NCBI GenBank assembly: GCA_944739405.2
Contig: OX123209.2
Coordinates: 10,992,217-11,056,216, forward strand
Direction of reading: 5' to 3'
Origin: Euclidia mi
Taxonomy: Eukaryota > Arthropoda > Insecta > Lepidoptera > Erebidae
DNA: 64,000 nucleotides
Below, one piece after another: positions 1 through 11,877 of this stretch. Each line of letters starts with the position of its first letter. Positions within the stretch are counted from its first letter, which is position 1. The position numbers were made by a program, and so were the translations under genes. The notes beneath the pieces are model-generated. The model made no database searches and was not told the DNA's origin. It saw only the letters and a list, made by a program, of their open reading frames with translations.

Positions 1-25
1 CGGCAGCGGCAGCGATTTCGATGTA

Positions 26-212
26 CAATCAAACAAGTCGGCGCTGGAGCAGTATGAAAAAAAAACCCTTGGCTCGCTCATAGAGTCGAGGCACACTAGA
101 AACTGGTTTTGTATACGAGTGTCAATGTGTGTGTAAAGTAGCACTGGAAGCGTCGATGTCTTGCTGAGCGATTCTCGCCCTTATGGTGGTCTAGCGGGAA
201 GTTGTTCGACTG
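26..212. mobile_element. 187 bp TA-flanked MITE (copy 1)
   Basis: A short element with imperfect inverted ends (CAATCAAACAAG at the left; the reverse of CAGTCGAACAAC at the right), flanked by TA on both sides. A second copy, also 187 bp and roughly 95% alike by eye, lies in opposite orientation at 31891-32077. TA target duplications and short inverted ends suggest a non-autonomous Tc1/mariner-type element. It lies in the intron upstream of the zinc-finger exon. It has no coding capacity. Confidence 0.6.
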
Positions 213-321
213 TACATGTCACGCTCGGTTCCACTGCGGCCGATGTCGAACAAGTCATTTGGAAAAGATTGCATAACATGAAATTGGAGAGTGAATTAAA
301 TACCATCTCTTTCTGTTTCAG

Positions 322-636
322 TGCACAATATGCAACAAAAAGTTCGGCTACAAGATCAGCTTAGAAGAGCACATTTCGTCAACCCACGTCCGTTCAGAAA
401 GTCACCCTTGCGAGCACTGTGGCGCCACCTATACCAGAGTTAGAGGCTTACGGCGGCATCTAGCGGCGAAACACGGGAAACAGTCGAAAAGCAAACCTAC
501 TGAAGAAAATATCTTACAAGCTACTGAAGACTCGCCGAATAAAATACATATTTTGAAAGATGTTGAATATGAGTTGAAGGATTCTGATAATGTTTTGCTG
601 TTAAAACATCAGGATGGTGATGTGTATATGGTTTGA
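322..636 (+). CDS. C2H2 zinc-finger protein, terminal exon (partial gene)
   Basis: This is the last coding exon of a zinc-finger gene whose earlier exons lie left of the window. A good 3' splice site (pyrimidine tract ending TTTCAG) precedes position 322. From there 104 codons run open to TGA at 634-636. Two C2H2 fingers are visible, each C-x2-C-x12-H-x4-H: the first starts CTIC and ends at an HISSTH motif, the second runs from CEHC to HLAAKH. After the fingers comes an acidic, lysine-rich tail ending DGDVYMV. Such fingers normally bind DNA, so a nuclear regulator is likely, but the target and gene name cannot be read from this exon. The tail and stop lie at the edge of a tandem duplication whose second unit is interrupted by an 8.6 kb transposon. 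The codon phase at 322 is inferred from the finger spacing. Confidence 0.85.
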   Translation, partial: CTICNKKFGYKISLEEHISSTHVRSESHPCEHCGATYTRVRGLRRHLAAKHGKQSKSKPTEENILQATEDSPNKIHILKDVEYELKDSDNVLLLKHQDGDVYMV

Positions 637-821
637 GGTAATAAATTATAGTTAATGGTAATAACGTGTTTTATTTTAACGTCATCTAGCGGAGAGTAGT
701 GTGACTAGTTGCTTACTGGTCTCGTGTGTATATGGTTTGAGGTATTAAATGATAGTTAATAGTAGTAACGTGTTTTATTTTAACGCCATCTAGCGGACAG
801 TAGTGTGACTAGTTGCTTACT
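621..821 (+). repeat. About 104 bp tandem duplication across the zinc-finger stop codon and 3'UTR
   Basis: Two units begin with TGTATATGGTTTGAGG (near 621 and 725) and run through AACGYCATCTAGCGGA to GTTGCTTACT. Unit 1 continues GGTCTCG. In unit 2 that continuation is found only after 9413, because the 8.6 kb element is inserted at this point. The duplication therefore preserves the empty insertion site. Unit 1 carries AATAAA at 640-645, just after the stop codon, as a likely polyadenylation signal. Unit 2 has ATTAAA at the matching place. Confidence 0.8.
640..645 (+). promoter_or_regulatory. Candidate polyadenylation signal AATAAA of the zinc-finger gene
   Basis: AATAAA lies three bases after the TGA stop. 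It is unusually close to the stop, so a later signal may be used instead. In the duplicated unit the motif has changed to ATTAAA. Confidence 0.4.
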
Positions 822-2712
822 GAGGGTCTAGTACCAGTTCCACTCGATCGTCACGATGGACGATAGCCTATCGAACGGGAACAATTTTCCATACATTTTC
901 TAAAAGCGCCCCTAGGAGTGAGTAGCAAGAACGTCACCCGATGGAGCGACTTTCAAATCGCGAGTATAAGTGTCATTTTGATCGACGAGTCGACGACGAT
1001 GATGGACGACGATAACAAAATAGGCAAATCCGCAGTTTAAGTTGCACTTTTGACAAGTCAAATAAAGCATATCGAGTCCATATCCGAAGCAAACGAGCAT
1101 TCTATTGTCACTGAAAAAATTTCGGTGAGCCCGTGTTGTGAGTAGTGTAATAAATTAAGGAAAATCATTATCTTATGTTATTTTGCTTGAAAACTTATTG
1201 TAATGGCTCAGGAAGATGATGTGGCTGAAGTGTGACTCTGAGAAAGAGCGAGAATCGAAGATAACGTACAAAATTGTCTTCAACCAACCGTTTGTTAATA
1301 CCAATATTATTTTGGGTTCTACAAAGGAATGTTAATGAAGGTTGAGTCATAGAGTGTTATTAGAGGCTCATAACATTCCCAGAAATAACGCAGGTGAGTA
1401 AAAATTGTTTTAATATGTATATTAAAAGTTACTTCTGAAGTGATCAAACCTTAACATTTTCTGTTACACAGGCTCTCTAAACATATCTTTGTCATGTCTA
1501 CTTTGCTAGCAACGTAAATATATACCTAAATATGTAATGGATTTAATTAAAATAACGGGGCGGTTCACAACAAGTTAATTACAACAATAGATCCTTTGTT
1601 TCGCAAACTTGTAAGTAGATATTAATTGTTTAGAGGTAGGAATGTAGGTATCGTTGTAGGTATAAACTTAAGAAGGAAATACGAGAAAAACGATACACTA
1701 CATCTTTATACTTAACATTTAGTAGGTACCTATTATCTAAAGATGATAGATAACTATAGGTGTGGACCTTAAACTGCGATTATAATTATTAGTTCATAGT
1801 AGGTAGTATTTGAATAACCTAATAATAGAACCTACAAATTATGGACCTATCTAACCTAACTAACATTGATCACGCACCAAAGTTCAATGTAATTGTTAAT
1901 TTTTTTATGTTGAAAAACGTTTTCTAAATTGTCAACAGGGAACGGTTATTTTTATTAAGATGATAGCTACAGCAATTCAACACATCCCTATACTCAAACC
2001 ATTCAATCATTAATGTGATGGCACACAATTGAAAATAATATTTTCATGTTCTTGTTATGTAATATATATTATGAAGCATCAAATGTACCTACTGTCGTAA
2101 TTGCACTACATCAAATTAAAAAATACTTTGACTCATTAACATTTACTCCTATTTACTAAATTTCAAAAGTTAGTTCACCTAACTGTAAATAATAATTGCT
2201 GATTATAGGGAGTATAGCTACCTTTGTCAATTAAATTATATCATTAAATTTGAATATTGTTTGTTACAGAAGAATTATCAAATCAGAAGAAGAGGAATAT
2301 CATCTAATGGGAACAGGCAAATTGGAATTTGCATCAAGATTGATGACCCGTTGATGGCTGTTTACATGATATGACAATTCATGTCTCTAAAATCATGTTA
2401 TGTATATGGCAGTATAGACAGAGTTACAGAAAGGCAGTAAATGAGTGGACCAAACTGCCACAAGCAATTACTTCATCTCACTGCTTGAGGCAACTTATGT
2501 TTTGTTGCAGGGAAAAATGAAATTATGTAATCTTGACAAAAATATGTATATTTTGATAAAGAAAGAACAACATACAATGTTTTATTCTGTATATGTGTTA
2601 TGCATTCACTAAATATATATATGTTACAATATTATGCTTTTCCTTTATTTGAAATACAATAATATTTTATAAATACAAAACAATCCATGTAAGAAGTAAG
2701 ATCTTGGAAATA

Positions 2713-3165
2713 TTTTACATAAATTGAGTATATTTATGAAAACACTATTAGACAGTCCTAATTAATTATGTCTCTTAATAATAAAATTCGTTTTTACATT
2801 CACACAAACTATACTTGCTGCATATTAAGTCCAGTGATTAAACATAAAACTGGTTTCCGTGAAAAAATAACTACAATACAATACACAGGTACATTCAATA
2901 CCTAATAAACTTGTAAAGCTAATCTCTGCTACTATAAATTTTACATAAATTGAGTATATTTATGAAAACACAATTAGACAGTCCTAATTAATTATGTATT
3001 TTAATAATTAAATTCGTTTTTACATTCACACAAACTATACTTGCTGCATATTAAGTCCAGTGATTAAACATAAAACTGGTTTCTGTAAAAAAATAACTAC
3101 AATACAATACACAGGTACATTCAATACCTAATAAACTTGTAAAGCTAATCTCAGCTACTATAAAT
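2713..3165 (+). repeat. 226 bp tandem duplication, left copy only
   Basis: The segment starting TTTTACATAAATTGAGTATA at 2713 recurs at 2939 with a few substitutions and continues to about 3165. The inverted sister copy has this sequence only once (around 17090-17330), so the duplication arose after the two large elements separated. Confidence 0.75.
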
Positions 3166-3169
3166 TAAA

Positions 3170-3560
3170 CTCAAGTGTTCCATAACATGCTACACCGAGA
3201 CATGTTCAAATTGTAAACTCCTTATTTCAGTACTAATATTGCCTCAGACTTCATATTCTTGCTGCACCGAGACATGTCCAATTTGTGAACTCATTATTTC
3301 AGTACTAATGTTGCCACAGACTTCATATTGTTGCTACACCGAGACATGTCCAATTTGTGAACTCATTATTTCCGTACTAATATTGCTGCAGACTTCATAT
3401 TCTTGCTACACCGAGACATGTCCAATTTGTCAACTCATTATTTTAGTACTAATATTGCCACAGACTTCATATTCTTGCTACACCAAGACATGTCCAATTG
3501 GTGGACTCATTATTTCAGTAGGTACTAATATTGTTGCACACTTCATATTCTTGCCTAGTC
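3170..3560 (+). repeat. 72 bp minisatellite, about five units
   Basis: Units of about 72 bp contain ACATGTCCAATTTGTGAAC, CATTATTTCAGTACTAATATT and ACTTCATATTCTTGCTACAC. Because 72 is divisible by three, the array reads as a repeated 24-residue open frame. I do not regard that as a gene. The sister array at 16600-17085 has more units. Confidence 0.8.
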
Positions 3561-3772
3561 TCGGTTCTTGAAGTCTGCCGTAGTTAGCTAAAAACAAGAA
3601 ATTATTAAACATTGAAATAAGTAAAAAAGACATGACCTTATTTAATGATATTTTTTATTACTCCTGTATTTATCAAAATAATAATATATCATTTCAGTTT
3701 GCCAACAAATTATATATTTATTAAGACTATGACAGACTTAGAGGTTACCTATCATTTTTTTATGAATTTCAG

Positions 3773-3829
3773 AACAATATTCAGAAAATTTTTAGTTATT
3801 GTATAACTAAAAATTTTCTGAATATTGTT
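3773..3829. repeat. Perfect 26 bp hairpin (snap-back), left copy only
   Basis: Arms 3773-3798 and 3804-3829 are exact reverse complements separated by five bases. At the matching place in the inverted sister copy (about 16380-16420) the first arm is missing and ordinary sequence stands there. The hairpin is therefore a secondary change in this copy. Confidence 0.85.
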
Positions 3830-4677
3830 TGTTTTTAAACTGACTGACTTTAAAACCACATGCATTTAGTAATTTGAAATACTGGCTTGGGAAAATATCA
3901 CAAAGTAACTATATTTACTAACCATTGGTATAAATACAGATAAAAATAACATCCTAATCTTTAGAATACATACCTAGTGGTTTGTATATCACTGCAATTT
4001 GTTTATTGCGCGACATCTTTCAACATTTGTCAATTTATTCAAAACTGCTTAGTGTTGAAGTCCTTTTATCCACATGTCTTATGATCTACTTGCTTCTTAC
4101 ACTCCTGAGACGTTTCAAACTCGATCTGCGCACTATTTCAGCTAAACTGAACACGAAAGATCTGAAAGAGTAAGTTTAAGAGAATTAAAGACAAATAATA
4201 GGATTGGTTTACTATGTATCTCGTTGACAATGAATAGGTAAACGATGATAGAATAATACTTACTCAGCATAATGTAGGCGAAATAATTAAGTTTGAAAGA
4301 AAACAACAAAGGTAATAATTCAACTGACTTATCTGACTTAATCTGACTGACATTTATAATGTCATTTTAGTGATGCCAGATGCAATTTCTAAATTAGTAT
4401 TATAATGCTGAAGAGTTTGTTTGATTGGACACGCTAATCTCAGGCACTATATTAGTTGCCGTTTATATTCCGTGAGAGCGTAGTATTTCCTTTGATGGGT
4501 GGATCACGGCACAGAAAATCACTGTTTTGTCTGTTCCGTGGGGTCGATCCACTCGTGATGAAATCAGTGTCATCCGTATAAATCCGATAGAATACCTCAA
4601 CCGATAAACTGCATAAGTATATAAAATAGATGAGCGTAGCTGCGGCATCCGCTATTATTTGTATATCTATATTCTTT

Positions 4678-4836
4678 TTATAGGCTCACGCACACCTGTA
4701 TCCCTGACGGGGTAGGCAGAGATGTAATATTACACCCACATTTCGCCATGAATTTTTAGGTCCCAGTGGTCCCACGTAATAGGAGGCGAGCCTTGCCTTT
4801 ACCGGGCACATCACTAGACTCCGTTACTCTCTACTG
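4678..4836 (-). repeat. SINE 3' part (tRNA-headed lepidopteran SINE)
   Basis: It contains the body motifs of the SINE family seen complete at 39141-39390: GGGGTAGGCAGAG, ACACCCACATTTCGCCATGAA, CCCACGTAATAGG and CCGGGCACATCA. The tRNA-like head is missing. The same fragment is mirrored at 14521-14672, so it was present before the large element was copied. Confidence 0.7.
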
Positions 4837-5640
4837 TGTTATTATATTTATATTTCATACATATAATAAAACACTAAAAAAAATATTTTTGTACATTGAA
4901 TATGTTTAGAAAAAAAATACTCTGTTAGGCTAAGAATCAGTAAAGGAGTATGAATCTAGAAAATAAATTCTGTCTGTTTGTCCGTTTGTCTATTTGTACA
5001 CGCTAATCTCCGAAGTTACTGGATGGATTTGAAACTTTTTTTGTAATATTGCTATTAGGTCTGGGTCAACATAATTATAGTCTATATTAATTGATTTTGG
5101 AAAGTGGAACACCTGATGCAGAACCACAACAGCCCACAGTGTCCGCCCTAGAACAGGCTATGTGGACAGAAGTCATTATCAAATTCCCGGAATTAGTTAC
5201 TTTCTACCTGTAAACAACACCCCTAAACCCCTGATTCCAAGAATTGTTTACGTGTAACATTCCATACTGATGAGTCATCGTTCATTAAAGTAAGCTAATG
5301 AGGTAAATGCAATTAAAGAAATAGGTCAGTGGCATTTTGCTACACTTGTGCTAACACCTCATGGCGACAGTTCTTATTTTGTTTAAAGTTTTAGTGATGG
5401 ATTTTACTTCTGGAGGTACCTATGTAGGTATAATATTTTTTCTTGTAAGAATCCTTTTAATGCGAAAAATGATGTTTTATCTTTGTTTTCGAACTTATCA
5501 AGCTTGGAAAAGCCATGTATCCTCTTGTATCTAGGCTGAAGTTTTGATATGTTTTAGCTGCATGACTATGGATGATTATGGCATAATATATGTATTTTAC
5601 GTAACACACTTGAATACAACTATTCTTTTTTCTTATTTTT

Positions 5641-6786
5641 CAGAAAAGCTTTACTCTATTAGTAAAATAGAGCTTTTCGAAAAATGGCTAAAGCTCGAAA
5701 AAAGCGATAGAAATGATCGTTTATTTGAGTTTATTTCATCTTAGTTTGATTTCTTTGACATTACTGAAGAATGTCAAAGGGAAATTAAGATGAAATTAGC
5801 TAGTATTTCTTAGAAAATTTCTACAAAATGGGTTTCTTCAGGAAAGTCAAAAGAGCGTTTCCTTAATAAGAATAAGATGTGACTGGAAGGCGATGAGATA
5901 GAATTTTGTATGCGATCGACTCAACCACAGCCTTCTTCGCTGACCTTTTTCGGCCTGGCAGGCCTAAAAAAGTCTTCGAAGATTCGTCTTTTAAAACTAA
6001 AAAACGTAGAGTTGAAGATCTAGTTCAATCGCGAAGTGTTGGAGAATTAATGACTGCAGCAGAGGTAACTGCATGGTCAACTGGACATAAGAACGTTGCC
6101 AGAGTTATAAAGAAGCTTCAGCTTCCGTAAGTGTATGTATTGGCCTTCAACAACCAAGTGCTGTGCAAAGTAATAGACCGCTGAGTAGTGACGAGGCATT
6201 AACGTATTATATTGATTCAAAATCAACAAGTCACTCATACAAGCAGACTAGGACATGGACTATGAAAGTCGGACATCACGTGTTTCCATCATATGAATGA
6301 ATTGTTAAATAAAAAAAGCGTGTTATCCTTCCGAGAATCACGTTGTTGTGACACAATCTCGAGCAGAAATTGAGCTACAAGCTATTTTAAATAAAACTGC
6401 AGAACGGTTAGTTAGAAGCTCAGAGAGAAGTTGTCACAAGCGTGCTCCACAATTCCTCGTTTACTCTTATAAGTAAATGGGTGGTCTATCATCAAAATCA
6501 TCATAGTGGTTATAAACAGAGATTTGACAATAGCGAAGACACTGATGAGTTCCTTTTCGTTTTTTCATTTGTTTCTCTTAGGTTAATCGACGAAAGTAAC
6601 AACATTATCTGGCAAAAGCCTCATCCATCGTCGACGATGTTTTGCCGTTCAATTAAATTCATTTTTGCCAAAGAAACTACGGAATTAACAAAAATCGAGA
6701 GTAATAATGTTTTGGAACAAATAAACAACTTGGAGCCTACATCTTGTGATCTTGGTGGTTCTTTTTATATTTATTATTTGATTTGA
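5641..6786 (+). pseudogene. Transib/RAG1-like transposase, decayed N-terminal half
   Basis: Translated pieces in shifting frames match the N-terminal and middle regions of Transib transposases, the family related to the RAG1 recombinase. Motifs seen are EKLYSISKIELFEKWL, GRPKKVFEDSSFKTKKRR, GELMTAAEV, EIELQAIL, SGYKQRFDNSEDTDEFLF and a stretch around NNIIWQKPHPSS running to KFIFAKETTELTKIE. Several stops and frameshifts break the frame, and the coding similarity stops around LGGS near 6765, before the catalytic acidic residues. It cannot make an active transposase. The sister copy (12595-13726, - strand) has the same end point. Confidence 0.85.
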
Positions 6787-6896
6787 ATTGACTATTATTT
6801 TTTATAAATATGTCAGTTAATAATTTTTGTATAAATATGTCAGTTTGTAATTTTTGTATAATATATGTCAGTTTATAATTTTTGTATACATACATA

Positions 6897-7142
6897 ACGT
6901 CACGCCTTTTATGCCCGAAGGGGTAGGCAGAGGTGTATTTCTACACCCACTTCTCGCCAGATATACTTTAGTCCCACGTAATAAGGGGCGAGCCTATTGC
7001 CGTACCGGGCACATTTCCAGACTCCGTGCTGCTGCTGAGAATTTCGTGACAGAAAAACCCAATAACACTCCCCGACCCAGGAATCGAACCCGGGACCTCC
7101 CGATCCCACGCGCACATTTATGCCGCGAGACCAACGAGGCAG
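6897..7142 (-). repeat. SINE with tRNA-like head, nested in the left Transib
   Basis: On the - strand it starts GACTGCCTCGTTGGTCTCGC, contains a B box like GGGTTCGATTCC, then the poly-T/GGGTTTTTCTGTC segment and the body ending CTGCCTACCCCTTCGGGC. The mirror copy is at 12252-12497. It is an RNA polymerase III-type SINE, not a working tRNA gene, as the head does not fold to a clean cloverleaf end. Confidence 0.8.
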
Positions 7143-7286
7143 TCGTATAGGGTTTGATGTCAAGTTTTCCGTCTCTACGCAAAGATGGTATTTGCATCGT
7201 GTTATTCCTTAGTCACCTCTTACGACACCCACGGGAAGATAGGGGGTGGTGACACTTGTATTCTATGCCGTCAACCACACGGCATA
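7143..7286. repeat. Dispersed repeat next to the SINE
   Basis: The stretch with TCTTACGACACCCA and GGGTGGTGACA recurs at 12106-12251 (mirror copy) and, more diverged, at 40265-40420. It is a separate dispersed repeat, possibly a retrotransposon 3' piece. Confidence 0.5.
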
Positions 7287-9705
7287 ATTTATTTAATAAT
7301 ATAGTATTATATATTATAATGACTGAAAATATATTTTTGTCCACCTAGCTTGTTCTACGCCGAACACTGTGCAGCCCGGCGAAACTATAAAACATAAAAA
7401 TGCGGTTTGGCAAAAAACATTATGCCTGATGAGCATTTTCTGATGAGAGATTATTTGAAGATCTCGAACATCTGATGCGGAGAGCCCAGCTACGCTAAAA
7501 CATATAGCCATGACGTGTTAGATAAAGTTATTTAGTCTGATGAGCTTTTCTGTTGCCTAATAAAAATCAGAGATCTGAAACATCTGGTGAGGAGTTATAA
7601 GATCCCATCTGCACTATACTATAATTATACAATATACAGACTCGACGGCTTAGCATTAGTTGTCCAATATTAAGAGGATTTCTTGTTGAGAGATCCATAT
7701 TCATAATTCTTCGAGCAATTAAAGACCCGAGGAAGGACATAGTTTTTATCGCGATAACCGACATCCACGCGGGCGGAGCCGTTAGCGACAGCTAGTATTG
7801 ACATATGTATTTTGTATGGATCTGTTGTCAAATATGCCTCTCTAATCTTCAAATACATGGGTAGATTGTATACATAATATAAGAGAGACAGAAACTTATA
7901 TTAGAGAGACTTGAGTTCGAAACCATAGCGTTTTTTTTTTATTTTGTGGTTATTGTGTGCTGCAATGTGACCGTAGAGTACGTTAATCCGTTGGTTCCTT
8001 CTGTCATAAAGATCTTGGACCGTCTTTGTAAGGAGTAAGTAGCGGCAGTAGCTTGAAATATCCTGATTCTGGTCAAAACCATATTATCATTTTAAGTTGC
8101 GGAGGTCAGATGACATAAGAAATAGGTACTTAATCGAGTCGTATATACAATCGGGATAACTAGAATAAGTAACTTTAATACTCAACTTTTCTATTCTTCA
8201 ATCAGATGATTCTATTGTTCAATGATAGCAAATAATGAAGATTTTTGTTGTTTAGTCCAATGAATAACACAAACGGCTTAAGTTACTAATCTATTACCAG
8301 AATATACAATATTAACACAGTAATAGATTCGCAATTAGCCTATTAACAATTTCACATGAGGTGATGAGGCTACGAATACGTTGGTTCTACTATTTCACTA
8401 ATTCTGTTCTTATATTATGAACACGACTTCATGGCCATTGCATCAGTATATCCGAGTGAAATTATTCGTCTCATACATCCACTCGCGCGGAGCCACGTGT
8501 GACAGCTAGTTCATAATATTATATTTATAATATATAATTTATAATTAGACGTTGTTTTTTACAATATGTGACGCGGAGTAAGTAGTGACTTGGAGTTCTA
8601 ATTAAAATTAATAAGAAAATTTTCGACGTATCATTTCAGATATAGTCATGTATATCTCAAAGCATATTGGTTCTACCATCCATGTGGTACACATTATTTG
8701 CATTAAATTGTGAATCAAAACCATTGTCAAGTCCTCTTGAACACACACAAAAAATTTCATCATAATCGGTCCAGTCGTTTAGGAGGAGTTCAGTGACATA
8801 CACACGAACACAAGAAATATATATAATAATAAATAAAATAATTTAATAAAGATAAAGATGTACCTAATTAAAAGTTAAATTCCCAAAAATAATTGCCTTT
8901 GGCAACATTAATTAAGACTTCTGATTTTACAGTGTTGTTACATTAGATAAATTGTTAGTCGTGTATGGTCGTAAAACAAAATTCCATATAAATTACATTA
9001 CATTTAATAATAAGAAGATTTTGTTAATTTTATTGCAGGATTAATTTCACGTTGCAAATAAAACAATTAAATAAATAATCAAAATAATTCATGACTAATT
9101 ATATTACAAAAAAATATATAAAAATTGTCAACACTCATGTATTTTAAATCTGGTATTCTGGTTTGCCATCTCCGTCGTGTCAAAAATGTCAAAATGAATG
9201 CGTATACTTCATCTCTTTCTTTCCGAGTAGTTAAAAAGAGAGAGAAATAGAGGGCGTGGCCTATGTGCGTATGTGTGCAGATGATCGGAAATGGCCTGCC
9301 CGCCGTGCCATTTCGAGAGCTTGTACTGCGGATCAGTCGAAATGGAGTGAAGCACATCGAGCTGTCCATTCTCTACAACGGATAAGTCGTTGGAAAACTC
9401 GTACTAGACCCTCAGGTCTCGTATTGCGGGTATCCACAGATTCGTCATTCTGTTGATTAAGTCAAAGGGACCAATTTACCAATATATTAACCCATTTACA
9501 GCGACCGATCGTTATAACGATCACAAAAATGTATTTAAAATACCCTCAATTAAAAAATATGTATGATCGGAATATTTTAGCTAATTGTATTTTATTCGTC
9601 GAAGTGATCATTTAGCTGTATTTTAGCGTACGTTTCAGTATCTTATAGTACTCATTTTGAATTATACTTGCATTTTGATTAGTATAAGTGGAAATAACTT
9701 TCATT

Positions 9706-9719
9706 ATGTGTGCAAAACG
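9706..9719 (+). pseudogene. piggyBac-like transposase, exon 1 remnant
   Basis: ATG TGT GCA AAA CG followed by a good 5' splice site GTAAGT gives MCAKR, a plausible N-terminus for a piggyBac-like transposase. The intron that follows is now interrupted by the right GAGGG element. The reading phase does not close cleanly onto the next exon at 24561, which fits decay by a small deletion. Confidence 0.55.
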
Positions 9720-11877
9720 GTAAGTTTTCACTAATTTTAATTTGATCGAAATGAATTTTATGTTTGTTTTTTATAAATTTGTAATCTCACTAACAAGACA
9801 AGAATTAAATCACCTGAGGGTCTAGTACGAGTTTTCCAACGACTTATCCGTTGTAGAGAATGGACAGCTCGATGTGCTTCACTCCATTTCGACTGATCCG
9901 CAGTACGAGCTCTCGAAATGGCACGGCGGGCAGGCCATTTCCGATCATCTGCACACATACGCACATAGGCCACACCCTCTATTTCTCTCTCTTTTTAACT
10001 ACTCGGAAAGAAAGAGATGAAGTATACGCATTCATTTTGACATTTTTGACACGACGGTGATGGCAAACCAGAATACCAGATTTAAAATACATGAGTGTTG
10101 ACAATTTTTATATATTTTTTTGTAATATAATTAGTCATGAATTATTTTGATTATTTATTTAATTGTTTTATTTGCAACGTGAAATTAATCCTGCAATAAA
10201 ATTAACAAAATCTTCTTATTATTAAATGTAATGTAATTTATATGGAATTTTGTTTTACAACCATACACGACTAACAATTTATCTTATGTAACAACACTGT
10301 AAAATCAGAAGTCTTAATTAATGTTGCCAAAGGCAATTATTTTTGGGAAGTTAACTTTTAATTAGGTACATCTTTATCTTTATTCAATTATTTTATTTAT
10401 TATTATATATATTATACATATTTCTTGTGTTCGTGTGTATGTCACTGAACTCCCCCTAAACGACTGGACCGATTATGATGAAATTTTTTGTGTGTGTTCA
10501 AGAGGACTTGAGAATGGTTTTGATTCACAATTTAATGCTAATAATGTGTACCACATGGATGGTAGAACCAATATGCTTTGAGATATACATGACTATATCT
10601 GAAATGAACTCCAAGTCACTACTCCGCGTCACATATTGTAAAAATTAACGTCTTATTATAAATTATATATTATAAATATAATATTATGAACTAGCTGTCA
10701 CACGTGGCTCCGCCCGAGTGGATGTATGAGACGAATAATTTCACTCGGATATACTGATGCAATGGCCATAAAGTCGTGTTCATAATATAAGAACAGAATT
10801 AGTGAAATAGTAGAACCAACGTATTCGTAGCCTCATGTGAAATTGTTAATAGGCTAATTGCGAATCTATTACTGTGTTAATATTGTATATTCTGGTAATA
10901 GATTAGTAACTTAAGCCGTTTGTGTTATTCATTGGACTAAACAACAAAACTCTTCATTATTTGCTATCATTGAACAATAGAATCATCTGATTGAAGAATA
11001 GAAAAGTTGAGTATTAAAGTTACTTATTCTAGTTATCCCGATTGTATATACGACTCGATTAAGTACCTATTTCATATGTCATCTGACCTCCGCAACTTAA
11101 AATGATAATATGGTTTTGACCAGAATCAGGATATTTCAAGCTACTGCCGCTACTTACTCCTTACAACGATGGTCAAAGATCTTTATGACAGCAGGAACCA
11201 ACGAATTAACGTACTCACATTGCAGCACACAATAACCACAAAATAAAAAAAAACGCTATGGTTTCGAACTCAAGTCTCTCTAATATAAGTTTCTGTCTCT
11301 CTTATATTATGTATACAATATATCCATGTATTTGGAGATTAGAGAGGCATATTTGACAAAAGATCCATACAAAATACATATGTCAATACTAGCTGTCGCT
11401 CACGGCTCCACCCGCGTGGATGTCGGTTATCGCGATAAAAACTATGTCCTTCCTCGGGTCTTTAATTGCTCGAAGAGTTATGAATATAGATCTCTCAACA
11501 AGAAATCCTCTTAATACTGGACAACTACTGCTAAGCCGTCGAGTCTGTATATTGTATAATTATAGTATAGTGCAGATGGGATCTTATAATTCCTCATCAG
11601 ATGTTTCAGATCTCTGATTTTTATAAGGCAACAGAAAATGCTCATCAGACTGAATAACTTTATCTGACACGTCATGGCTGTATATGTTTTAGCGTAGCTG
11701 GGCTCTCCGCATCAGATGTTCGAGATCTTCAAATAATCTCCCATCAGAAAATGCTCATCAGGCATAATGTTTTTTGCCAAACCGCATTTTTATGTTTTAT
11801 AGTTTCGCCGGGCTGCACAGTGTTCGGCGTAGAACAAGCCAGGTGGACAAAAATATATTTTCAGTCATTATAATATA

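Larger units (their letters stand above)
5135..7371 (+). mobile_element. Transib DNA transposon, internally deleted, left copy
   Basis: The element starts CACAGTGTCCG and ends CGAACACTGTG, so both ends show the CACWRTG signature of Transib. It is flanked by a perfect, GC-rich 5 bp target duplication CAGCC (5130-5134 and 7372-7376), the size and composition typical of this superfamily. It carries a decayed N-terminal transposase region (5641-6786) and a nested SINE (6897-7142). Length is about 2.2 kb, well short of a full autonomous element. The inverted sister is at 11816-14207. Confidence 0.9.
822..9413 (+). mobile_element. Large 8.6 kb terminal-inverted-repeat element, left copy (GAGGG family)
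   Basis: It begins GAGGGTCTAGTACCAGTT and ends with the inverse, AACTCGTACTAGACCCTC. Apart from these roughly 18 bp ends, the two termini differ. It is inserted in the 3' flank of the zinc-finger gene. The intact tandem unit at 621-724 shows the empty site (TTACT/GGTCTCG), and no clear target duplication is visible. The interior is AT-rich and has no long ORF. It carries a Transib remnant (5135-7371), SINE pieces, a 72 bp minisatellite and LINE-tail-like pieces such as the stretch near 7760-7800. An inverted second copy is at 9816-24437. No transposase of its own is recognised, so the superfamily is unknown. The spliced-looking segments near 1200-1400 and 2270-2560 are unassigned. Confidence 0.8.

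Noticed and set aside
161..364. 67-codon open frame at the left edge
   Set aside because: It overlaps the MITE and runs in a different frame through the splice site of the zinc-finger exon.
3239..3571. 110-codon open frame rich in CPICELIISVL repeats
   Set aside because: It is the 72 bp minisatellite read in frame. The same holds for 16595-17020 on the - strand.
6854..7163. Open frames on both strands over the Transib-nested SINE
   Set aside because: The sequence is a SINE with A/B boxes. The mirror frames at 12141-12482 have the same cause.
9079..10060. Paired open frames near the palindrome centre
   Set aside because: They are mirror images of the inner ends of the large element, open on both strands; no family motif is visible.
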